A program made the translations under genes and the position numbers. The notes under the pieces are model-generated. The model had not been told where the DNA came from. It saw only the letters and a list, made by a program, of their open reading frames with translations, and did no database searches. Of a stretch of DNA of 64,000 bases, positions 28,016 through 34,923 are shown piece after piece. Every line of letters starts with the position of its first letter. The stretch's first letter is position 1. Origin of the DNA: Sphingomonas swuensis (GTDB lineage: Bacteria > Pseudomonadota > Alphaproteobacteria > Sphingomonadales > Sphingomonadaceae); contig NZ_BAABBQ010000001.1 of assembly GCF_039538045.1 (NCBI RefSeq), forward strand, positions 1,820,001 through 1,884,000. The letters are read 5' to 3'.

Positions 28016-28989
28016 GAACCCACCGTTGTCTGGCGCACGACCAGGGTCGGCGTGTGGCGATGCGCGGTCAGCGGGCGGGCCGGGTCGCCAAGCTCGTCGA
28101 TCAGCAACCCGAGTGCCCGGCGCGCGAGCTCGGCGATGCCGACCTTGACCGTGGTGAGGTGAAGGTAGGATGCGAGGGGCACGTCGTCGAAGCCGGCCAC
28201 GGCAATGTCGCCCGGGACCCTCCGCCCCGCAGCCTCGAGCCCTCGCAACGCGCCGAGCGCCATCATGTCGTTCGCCGCGAACACGGCGTCGAACGCGGCA
28301 CCTTCGTCGAGCAGGCCGCGGATCGCCAGTTCGCCACTCTCGACCGAGAAGTCTCCCTCGCGCATCAATGCGCTGTCCCCGGCTGCCGCCGCGAAGGCCG
28401 CTCCTCGCTCCCGGGCGTCGATGTTGCCGGAGGGGCCACCGATATAGGCGATCCGCTGCCTGCCGAGTTCCCGCAGATGCGCGACCACCGCCTGTACGCC
28501 CACCTGATTGTCGACGCGGATGTTGCTGTGGCTGCGCACGTCGCCCGGCGCATTGATCAGCACGGCCCGGATCGACGGCGGCAGAGCCTGCGCGAGGGTG
28601 GCCTCATCCAGATGCGGAGCCATCACGACCAGGCCATCGACCTTGCCACGCATCGCCCGGAGCGCGGCCTCGCCCTGGCTGGAACCAGCATGAAGGTTGG
28701 AGAAGAGCAGCAGGTAGCCGCGGCGGTTGGCTTCAAGGTCCATCCCGCGCAGCAGCTCGGAGAAGAATTCGCCGTGCATGTCGGGGAGCAACACGCCGAC
28801 GGTATGGCTCTTGGCCATGCTCAGGCTCCGCGCGCCGGCATGCGGGACATAGCCGAGGTCGCGGGCGGCTTGCTCCACCCGCTCGCGCGTCCCGGCGCTC
28901 ACGTTCGCGAGCCCGTTCAACACCCGCGAGACGGAGGCGACGGAAACGTCCGCCTTGGCTGCCACATCGCGGATCGTCGCCGCACCCAT
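28012..28989 (-). CDS. LacI-family transcriptional repressor of the glucan utilisation locus
   Basis: 325 aa from ATG 28989. The frame runs much further upstream, but the LacI domain starts here: TIRDVAAKADVSVASVSRVL is the HTH and ARDLGYVPHAGARSL the hinge. The ligand-binding part has VGVLLPDMHGEFFSELLRG, GRQRIAYIGGPSG and FDAVFAANDMMALGALRGL, as in periplasmic-sugar-binding-like sensors. It is divergent from the GH3 gene across a 123-base gap containing the operator at 29066-29079, suggesting autoregulation and control of both directions. The glucoamylase-like gene is coupled to its stop. Confidence 0.92.
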   Translation of the reverse strand: MGAATIRDVAAKADVSVASVSRVLNGLANVSAGTRERVEQAARDLGYVPHAGARSLSMAKSHTVGVLLPDMHGEFFSELLRGMDLEANRRGYLLLFSNLHAGSSQGEAALRAMRGKVDGLVVMAPHLDEATLAQALPPSIRAVLINAPGDVRSHSNIRVDNQVGVQAVVAHLRELGRQRIAYIGGPSGNIDARERGAAFAAAAGDSALMREGDFSVESGELAIRGLLDEGAAFDAVFAANDMMALGALRGLEAAGRRVPGDIAVAGFDDVPLASYLHLTTVKVGIAELARRALGLLIDELGDPARPLTAHRHTPTLVVRQTTVGS

Positions 28990-29065
28990 AGCTCTCCTTT
29001 TCCTCGTCGCGCGCCAAAGGCTGGGCTTCGCGATGAAACGCACCCTAACCGGTAGAAGGCAACGA

Positions 29066-29079
29066 TGTAACCGGTTACG
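29066..29079 (+). promoter_or_regulatory. LacI-family operator between the regulator and GH3 genes
   Basis: TGTAACCGGTTACG is palindromic around a central CG, with one mismatch in the last base. It lies in the divergent lacI/GH3 intergenic region and shares TGTAACC and TTAC with the site at 21746. A weaker partial match (CTAACCGGTAG, 29045-29055) lies 21 bases away on the same face of the helix. Confidence 0.72.
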
Positions 29080-29112
29080 GTGCTCCCGGACGCAAAGATG
29101 AGGACCACGCCT

Positions 29113-31392
29113 ATGCTCGATACCGCCATTTCCCGTCGGGCCGCGATGATGGGTGCGGCGTCGGTCGGCGCATGGCTGGCCAGTCCGGCGCGCGCACTCG
29201 TGCAGGCGGGGGGCGGGCTGCCCGTCCCGGCCTTCGTCGACCAGCTCATCGGTCGGATGACGCTGGAGGAGAAGGCCGGACAGCTCAGCCTGATGGCCGC
29301 GGCCTGGGGAGGCAGCAAGGCGATCTCCCTCAACCCGCCGAGCGGAGGGCCGAGCTTCGAAGGCCAGGTGGAAGAAGCGCGGCTGGGACAGCTGACGGGC
29401 GTGTTCAACGGCAACAGCGCCCGGATGGCGCGGATCATGCAGACCGCGGCCGTCACCGGATCGAGGCTCAAGATCCCGCTGATCTTCGCCGCCGACATCA
29501 TTCACGGCCACCGCACCATCTTCCCCGTGCCGCTGGCCGAAGCCGCCAGCTTCGAGCCCGAGCTTGCCCGCCGCACTGCCGAAATGGCCGCCTTCGAAGC
29601 GGCGGGCGCCGGCATCGACTGGAACTTCGCGCCGATGGTCGACATCGCTCGAGACCAGCGCTGGGGACGCGGCGTGGAAGGCGCTGGCGAGGATGTCCTG
29701 CTTGGAAACCTCTTTGCCGCTGCGCGGGTCAAGGGCTTCCAGGGAACCGACTTCCGCTCGACCGAGCATATGCTCGCCACCGCGAAGCACTTTGCCGCCT
29801 ATGGCGCCGCCGAAGCCGGGCTCGACTACAACACCGTCGACATTTCCGAACGGACGTTGCGCGAAGTCTATCTTCCGCCCTTCAAGGCAGCGCTTGATGC
29901 CAATGCTTTGTCGGTCATGGCGGCCTTCAACGAGCTGTCGGGGATTCCGGCGACCGGCGACGAATGGCTGATGACCGGGCTGTTGCGCGGCGAGTGGAAG
30001 TTCAAGGGCTTTGTCGTTTCCGACTATACCGGGGACGAAGAGTTGATCGCCCATGGCTTCGCCAAGGACGCGCGCGAAGCGACCAAGCTCGCCTTCCTCG
30101 CCGGAGTCGACATGAGCATGCAAAGCGGTTTCTACCGCAAGCACCTGCCGAGCCTGGTCCGCGCCGGCGAGGTGCCCGAGGAGCGGGTGAACCAGAGCGT
30201 TCGCCGGGTCCTGGCCATCAAGGCCATGCTCGGGCTGTTCGACGATCCGTTCCGCCGCATCGACGAGAAACGCGAAGCCGCCCGCTCGATGATGCCCAGG
30301 GCGCGAGCCCTCGCCCGTGAAGCCGGTCGCAAGTCGATCGTGCTCCTCAAGAACGATGGCGGGCTGTTGCCTTTGCCGCGGTCGGGCAAGCGGATCGCGC
30401 TGATCGGGCCGTTCGCAAGCGGGCCGCAGAACCTCAACGGGCCGTGGGTCGTCTACGGCGACGATGCCAAGTCCGTCGACCTCGCGACGGGAATGCGTGC
30501 CGCTCTGCGCGACAAGGGTTCGCTCGTGGTCGCCGCTGGCTCGGGAGTGGAGGAAGCGATCCCCGGCGGGATCGACGCAGCGGTCGCAGCCGCTCGCCAA
30601 GCCGACCTCGTCGTGCTCGCGATCGGCGAAAGCTTCAACATGTCGGGGGAAGCGCAGTCCCGGACCGAGATCGTCGTCCCGGCGCCGCAGCAGGCGCTCG
30701 TCAAGGCCGTCGCGGCGCTAGGCAAGCCGATGGTCGTCGTGCTGAAGAATGGCCGCGCGCTTGCCCTCGACGATGCTGTGAACGGCGCGCAGTCGATCCT
30801 CGTGACCTGGTTTCTCGGAACGGAAACGGGACACGCCATCGCCGATGTTCTGTTCGGAGCGTACGGCCCGTCCGGCCGTCTGCCGGTCAGCTTCCCGCGT
30901 GCATCCGGTCAGCAGCCCTATCATTATGCGCACAAGCCGACGGGACGCCCCAATCCGCCGGGCGACAAGCTGGAAGAATATAAGGCGCATTTCCGTGGCA
31001 TCACCAACAGTGCGCTTTATCCGTTCGGGCACGGCCTCACTTACGGCCAGATGGAATATGGCGGCCTGACCGTGAACGCGGGAAGCGGCGAGGAAATCAT
31101 CATCACCGCGACCGTTTCCAATCGCGGCAGCCGGGCCGGGGAGGAAGTGGCGCAGCTGTACATCCGCGACCGCGCGGCAAGCATCACCCGCCCGGTCCGC
31201 GAGCTCAAGGCCTTCCGCAAGCTGGCGCTGGCGCCCGGTCAGTCGGAGCAGGTCCGCTTCGTCCTGCGCCGCGCCGACCTCGCGTTCATCGGCCGCAATA
31301 ATCGGCCGGTTGTGGAGCCCGGGGAATTCGATGTCTGGGTCGCCCCCTCGGCCGAGGCCGCCGGGGTCACCGGTCGCTTCGTCCTCAGCTGA
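29113..31392 (+). CDS. Beta-glucosidase-like GH3 glycoside hydrolase, Tat-exported
   Basis: 759 aa. ATG 29113 is chosen (GAGGA nine bases upstream, and it directly precedes a Tat-like signal, SRRAAMMGAASVGAWLASPARA); GTG 29080 and ATG 29098 are in frame. The GH3 N-terminal barrel has MTLEEKAGQLS, the KHFAAYG motif and the nucleophile Asp304 in GFVVSDYTGDEE. The C-terminal alpha/beta sandwich (SIVLLKNDGGLLPLP) and the fibronectin III-like end (NRGSRAGEEVAQLYIRD) complete a full-length enzyme. It would release glucose from short beta-glucosides in the periplasm. It is controlled by the operator just upstream. Confidence 0.92.
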   Translation: MLDTAISRRAAMMGAASVGAWLASPARALVQAGGGLPVPAFVDQLIGRMTLEEKAGQLSLMAAAWGGSKAISLNPPSGGPSFEGQVEEARLGQLTGVFNGNSARMARIMQTAAVTGSRLKIPLIFAADIIHGHRTIFPVPLAEAASFEPELARRTAEMAAFEAAGAGIDWNFAPMVDIARDQRWGRGVEGAGEDVLLGNLFAAARVKGFQGTDFRSTEHMLATAKHFAAYGAAEAGLDYNTVDISERTLREVYLPPFKAALDANALSVMAAFNELSGIPATGDEWLMTGLLRGEWKFKGFVVSDYTGDEELIAHGFAKDAREATKLAFLAGVDMSMQSGFYRKHLPSLVRAGEVPEERVNQSVRRVLAIKAMLGLFDDPFRRIDEKREAARSMMPRARALAREAGRKSIVLLKNDGGLLPLPRSGKRIALIGPFASGPQNLNGPWVVYGDDAKSVDLATGMRAALRDKGSLVVAAGSGVEEAIPGGIDAAVAAARQADLVVLAIGESFNMSGEAQSRTEIVVPAPQQALVKAVAALGKPMVVVLKNGRALALDDAVNGAQSILVTWFLGTETGHAIADVLFGAYGPSGRLPVSFPRASGQQPYHYAHKPTGRPNPPGDKLEEYKAHFRGITNSALYPFGHGLTYGQMEYGGLTVNAGSGEEIIITATVSNRGSRAGEEVAQLYIRDRAASITRPVRELKAFRKLALAPGQSEQVRFVLRRADLAFIGRNNRPVVEPGEFDVWVAPSAEAAGVTGRFVLS

Positions 31393-31399
31393 GGCGGCC

Positions 31400-32746
31400 C
31401 TAGGCCAGTTCGCGCACGATCCTGCGGTGGACTCCGCGGGCCAGCGGATTGAACATCATCGCGACGCCGCTGAGCAGCAGGAACAGGAATGGCGTGAGCG
31501 CGACCGACCAGCGAAGTGCTTGCAGCGTTTCGCTGCTCGCTGCCTGATTGGCGACATAGCCGGCGCTTCCCATGGTCCAGCCGAGCAACGCGGTACCGAG
31601 GCCGATGCCGACTCGCTGCAGAAGGGTGGCGAGACCGAAGGTCATGCCCTCGACATGAACCCCGGTATGGCGGTCGCCGAATTCGATCGTGTTGGGCAGC
31701 ATGGCCCAGAAGACGAAGTTGAGGCCCATCAGCATGGCTTGGACCGCGACCAGGAAGGAGGTTGCCGCTCCGGTGCCCGCAACGTCGCTTGAGGCGAACA
31801 GGAGCAGGCTGGCGGCCGCGCCAGCAGTGGCCACGAGCCAGGTCCAGCGCAAGCCGACGGCCCGGGCAAGCAGCATCCAGCAGGGGACAGCAACCGTGCT
31901 GACGAGGGCCATGGAAGCCAAGGCGAGCTGTCCGCCTTCCGGCTGTCCCACGGCATATTTGAAGAAGTAGAGCACCGACTTGTTGAGGAGCGTCGCGCCG
32001 ATCACCATCGCGGCCATCGCTGCGACGAGGCTGACGAAGGCACGATTGTGCAGCAGGCTCGAAAATGCGGAGCTGATGCTCGCCGGGCGCTTCGAGGAGG
32101 CTGGTTCGACCTCGAGTTGCAGACGGCCAACCAGCATCAGCAGCAGCGCTCCGGCCATGGCGAACGCGAGCGCCGCACCGACAAATCTCGTTGGCCCATC
32201 TTCTACGCCGGTTAGCCACCTGCCGAGCGGCCCCGTCCCCAGGGCGACGAGCACGGCGGCGCCTGTCCCGAACAGCATTCGCGTCCCCGCGACAAAGGAC
32301 CGGTCCCCGCTGTTGCGGCTGACCCGTCCCGACAGTGCAAGGTAGGGCAGGTTCACTGCGGCATAGACGGTCCGGAACAGGATGTGGGTGGCAAGCAGGC
32401 CGGCCATGCCCCAGACACCGCTCGCGATCGGAGGGAGATAAGCGGCCACGAAGGTCAGGGCCAGCAGCGGCCCGCCTCTACGCAGGACGGCTGGACGGAT
32501 AAGGTGCGGCTTTCGCTCCAGCAGAAGCCCCATGCAGAGGCTGACGACACCATCCCAGATCGCGCCGACTGCAAAGATCGTCGCCGCAGCACCGATGGGA
32601 ATGCCAAGGACGTCGGTGTAGTAGAAGAGCAGGAACAGCATGCTGCTCTGCCAGAACAGATTGAAAGCGAAGTCGCCCGAGGCGAACCAGATCAGGCGCC
32701 ACTTGCTCGCTCTTGGAACGACCTCCTCCCCCCTGTTGGCAGCCAT
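31400..32746 (-). CDS. GPH/MFS-type sugar:cation symporter
   Basis: 448 aa from ATG 32746 (GGAG eight bases upstream); ATG 32773 is an alternative. About twelve hydrophobic segments. The first part, FASGDFAFNLFWQSSMLFLL followed by FYYTDVLGIP, is typical of the glycoside-pentoside-hexuronide:cation (MelB-like) symporters. It would bring the mono- or disaccharides released by the GH enzymes into the cytoplasm. It is convergent with the GH3 gene (seven bases between stops) and is the last recognisable chromosomal gene before the island boundary. Confidence 0.85.
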   Translation of the reverse strand: MAANRGEEVVPRASKWRLIWFASGDFAFNLFWQSSMLFLLFYYTDVLGIPIGAAATIFAVGAIWDGVVSLCMGLLLERKPHLIRPAVLRRGGPLLALTFVAAYLPPIASGVWGMAGLLATHILFRTVYAAVNLPYLALSGRVSRNSGDRSFVAGTRMLFGTGAAVLVALGTGPLGRWLTGVEDGPTRFVGAALAFAMAGALLLMLVGRLQLEVEPASSKRPASISSAFSSLLHNRAFVSLVAAMAAMVIGATLLNKSVLYFFKYAVGQPEGGQLALASMALVSTVAVPCWMLLARAVGLRWTWLVATAGAAASLLLFASSDVAGTGAATSFLVAVQAMLMGLNFVFWAMLPNTIEFGDRHTGVHVEGMTFGLATLLQRVGIGLGTALLGWTMGSAGYVANQAASSETLQALRWSVALTPFLFLLLSGVAMMFNPLARGVHRRIVRELA

Positions 32747-32963
32747 AGATCTCGCTCCGAACGTTGAGGGCATGACATCGGCACTCGAGCATGCTGCAGG
32801 CTTGAAGAACGAAGACCTACTCTTGTTTCACTGGCGGTCTCAACAACTGACAAGTCTCACCGTAATCTGCCAGCAGGGGGGCCGCGCAGCGCTCACGGAA
32901 TGTTGTTTTCGCCGGGCTGGCCTCCACCCGGATCCACCCTCCGCCCGGACATCTCGACCAAAG

Positions 32964-33003
32964 AAAAAGCCCCAGAAAACCGCTTGGTTTTCCGAGGCTT
33001 TTT
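32964..33003. terminator. Bidirectional rho-independent terminator of the original tRNA-Val gene
   Basis: AAAAAGCCCCAGAAAACC and GGTTTTCCGAGGCTTTTT form an 18-base stem with two mismatches around a GCTT loop and have A/T runs on both sides. It lies directly downstream of the tRNA 3' fragment (minus strand), where a tRNA terminator is expected, and it also faces the preceding plus-strand direction. Confidence 0.8.
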
Positions 33004-33006
33004 GAA

Positions 33007-33056
33007 TGGTGGGCGTGGCAAGGATTGAACTTGCGACCCCTGCGATGTCAACGCAG
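33007..33056 (-). other. 3' fragment of tRNA-Val(GAC): island attachment site
   Basis: Read on the minus strand, the segment gives a complete anticodon arm (CTGCG TTGACAT CGCAG, anticodon GAC), the variable region, the T arm (GCAAGTTCAATCCTTGC) and the acceptor 3' strand CCACGCCCACCA with encoded CCA. The D arm and 5' acceptor strand are missing; the sequence beyond 33056 no longer fits a tRNA. Such a cut at the anticodon stem is the standard crossover position of tyrosine integrases in tRNA genes. The displaced 3' end stays beside the chromosome and the reconstituted tRNA lies at the other end of the element, here beyond the right edge. Confidence 0.82.
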
Positions 33057-33104
33057 CGCGTAATGCAAAAATGGCGGAAAACAGCACTTGAGAATATCGG
33101 TTTG

Positions 33105-33161
33105 CACCCGATTTCACCCCATTGTACCCGCATTTCGAGCATTTTCACCCGGATTACACCC
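33105..33161. repeat. Helically phased ACCC repeats beside the attachment site
   Basis: ACCC occurs at 33106, 33116, 33126, 33147 and 33158, i.e. spaced 10, 10, 21 and 11 bases. The first units share a longer pattern close to ACCCGATTTC / ACCCCATTGT / ACCCGCATTT. One-turn phasing about 50-100 bases from the crossover site resembles arm-type integrase or excisionase sites. The region 33057-33470 contains no gene. Confidence 0.45.
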
Positions 33162-33231
33162 GGATGGATTCCGGTTTGGGCCCAACAGCTTAGCGTGAGG
33201 ACTAATTACTAAGAGGTTGGCTTATGCATTG

Positions 33232-33266
33232 AAAATGGCTGGGGCGGCAGGAGCCCCAGCCAATTT
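33232..33266. terminator. Stem-loop, probable terminator inside the island end
   Basis: AAAATGGCTGGGGC (33232-33245) and GCCCCAGCCAATTT (33253-33266) pair with one mismatch across a seven-base loop. The stem is GC-rich with A/T flanks, so it could stop transcription in either direction. No gene ends directly before it, so it may terminate a transcript from the lost part of the element or insulate the island. Confidence 0.55.
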
Positions 33267-33292
33267 CCACGATCCAAGCCTGCACAGGCACT

Positions 33293-33346
33293 TAGCACAA
33301 CACAAAGATGGTTTGTAGCGTCGTTATTGTAGCACAACTTTGTAGC
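33293..33346. repeat. Short direct repeats (TTGTAGC x3, TAGCACAAC x2)
   Basis: TTGTAGC is found at 33313-33319, 33327-33333 and 33340-33346 (spacing 14 and 13 bases). TAGCACAAC is found at 33293-33301 and 33330-33338. They sit between the stem-loop and the first island gene. Their arrangement is iteron-like, but no replication gene is nearby. Confidence 0.4.
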
Positions 33347-33470
33347 AGACCCCGCGCATAAGGGCGGCGGAGTACTTGGGCGCTCAGGATGGCGCACCAG
33401 ATGATCCCGCTAAAGTCGATCTAAGCAAATAATTGCTGACAGATCTGAAATGTCATGAGAGCCTTTCCAG

Positions 33471-33800
33471 ATGAGCAAACGGGTCGCAATTTACACTTCG
33501 CTCACCGCAAGCGAGGACCACAGTGCTATCGAAAGCCAAATACGCGACCTCACAATCGTGGGTGAGGAACTGGACTGGGACTTCGTTGCCTTCTACGCCG
33601 ATCAGCCTAGCGAGGCTGTTGGGCGAGAAGAACGGCCTGGATTTGACGCTCTGATGCGGGCGGGCGCTCGTGCTGAATTCTCGATGGTAGCTGCCTCAAC
33701 CGTAGGCCGACCAGGCACTTGCGTTTCCGAGTTGAAGGCTATGCGTAGCGCCCTGAAGGCTCATGGCGTCGATTTGTATCTGCATGGGTGCGAGGCATGA
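33471..33800 (+). CDS. Serine-recombinase N-terminal-like protein, probably catalytically dead
   Basis: 109 aa, ATG 33471. It resembles only the N-terminal resolvase/invertase fold: KRVAIYTSLTASEDHSAIES corresponds to the usual VALYxRVSTxxQ start, and ERPGFDALMRAGARAEFSMV to the conserved RPGFxxLL helix and strand. In the catalytic YxRVST motif the Arg is Ser and the Ser is Thr, and the later DRLGR motif is degraded to STVGRPG. The DNA-binding half is absent. It may be a decayed remnant or a domesticated fold with another role. The stop overlaps the next start by four bases (ATGA), so the two may be translated together. Confidence 0.6.
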   Translation: MSKRVAIYTSLTASEDHSAIESQIRDLTIVGEELDWDFVAFYADQPSEAVGREERPGFDALMRAGARAEFSMVAASTVGRPGTCVSELKAMRSALKAHGVDLYLHGCEA

Positions 33801-34207
33801 GCCCACCGCCGCTGAACCCATGGCTTCCAACTGCGGCCTCGTTTGGCAGACCCAAACCTCAACCTCGAACTCTCCTACGAACACGGATGACCGCAAGCAC
33901 CTCGGTCCAGCACGCTGTGAACTTTCATGCTGGGACTGCATCAGCCACGATCACGATTGAAGGTGCAGAGGTCAGCTACCCCGAGCCGCTCGACGACGAC
34001 GGTTATCCCGCTCCGGGATGTGCCGAGTGGCTCATCAGCGCGGCGAAAATTGCCTGTGACGCTGATGCTCGACCTCGTCTTCTCATCTGGCCGGACGGCA
34101 GCAGCACCAGCCTCGCCCCTGATGACTCCCTTCAGCACTTCCCGCCAGCACGTTACAAGCACCTGTCGAAAAACGGCTGGCCACCAATCCGATGGTGGAA
34201 AGCTTAG
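33797..34207 (+). CDS. Hypothetical protein coupled to the recombinase-like gene
   Basis: 136 aa from ATG 33797, overlapping the preceding stop in ATGA, which is the main reason to accept it; ATG 33887 is an in-frame alternative. I do not recognise the family. The first 45 residues are Pro/Ser/Thr/Arg-rich and look disordered. The second half has a small alpha/beta character with VSYPEPLDDDGYPAPGCAEW and ends in Trp-rich PPIRWWKA. No membrane segment or known catalytic motif is seen. Confidence 0.45.
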   Translation: MSPPPLNPWLPTAASFGRPKPQPRTLLRTRMTASTSVQHAVNFHAGTASATITIEGAEVSYPEPLDDDGYPAPGCAEWLISAAKIACDADARPRLLIWPDGSSTSLAPDDSLQHFPPARYKHLSKNGWPPIRWWKA

Positions 34208-34341
34208 TGACTGGCTCCCTCCCATCCAGACGAGTACGACCGTATATGTCGCACGAAGCTCCTAAGTATCGTGCCACTGCAGTCGTTCCGTAGAGCGATC
34301 AGCCCGATCAGAAGCATCTCCTTGGTGCTCAGGGGAGTGTC

Positions 34342-34725
34342 ATGCGACCAATGACCGAACAGGCCCACAACGAAAGGCTCAATCGTTCTAATGCCAGCTA
34401 CCCTCTCCTGATCGTCAGGGTGATGCCAGCGGTGTACGTAACCGTGCCCATCGTCGTTGAGCTTGGAGAGGAAGCCACGTGCTTTGGCCTACGATCCAGC
34501 TTTGTTCGGCATCCTGGGCCTCTCTACGAAGAGGGCGGCGGACTAACCCGCAGGCTCAAGGAGCACGTCATTGGGGGAGTAGCCCTCGCATCCGCCGCAA
34601 GGCAGCGTAGAATGTGTGTTCTGTGGTCGATTTCAGATGCGACCTGCGTCGAGCCTGACGGCAGCATCCGAGAGGGTGCCGGCCCGCCGACAGGAGGCCT
34701 CACCTTTCGCGGCAGAGCACTCTAA
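34342..34725 (+). CDS. Hypothetical protein
   Basis: 127 aa, ATG 34342 with AGGGGAG five bases upstream. Family not recognised. A hydrophobic stretch (PLLIVRVMPAVYVTVPIVVE) near the N-terminus is followed by a mixed region rich in Gly and Arg. It may be a small globular beta protein; a membrane role is uncertain because charged residues follow closely. It stands about 200 bases before the AddB-like gene, and no terminator is obvious between them, so it might lead that operon. Confidence 0.4.
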   Translation: MRPMTEQAHNERLNRSNASYPLLIVRVMPAVYVTVPIVVELGEEATCFGLRSSFVRHPGPLYEEGGGLTRRLKEHVIGGVALASAARQRRMCVLWSISDATCVEPDGSIREGAGPPTGGLTFRGRAL

Positions 34726-34923
34726 TGATTTTTCAGTTTGTTCGTCCGCTACTTACCGCAAGCAGCTGAGAGGCCTTTTCTTGTTAGATCTTCTCAACAA
34801 TTGCTGGATAGAGGTAGCGACAGTTGAGCGGGTTGACGGCTCGGTCGGCCAAAATGAACTAGCCGGAAGCGACGATGCAGGGGCGGCCCCCTTAGTAAGC
34901 GTGCCGGCGCGGGGGAGCGCGTA

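Noticed and set aside
32640..33005. 121-codon plus-strand frame
   Set aside because: It crosses the start of the symporter gene and the tRNA terminator; no ribosome site.
33006..33212. 68-codon plus-strand frame at the island edge (starts VGVARIELATPA)
   Set aside because: It is translation through the antisense of a tRNA gene; this peptide pattern is a well-known false annotation downstream of tRNAs.
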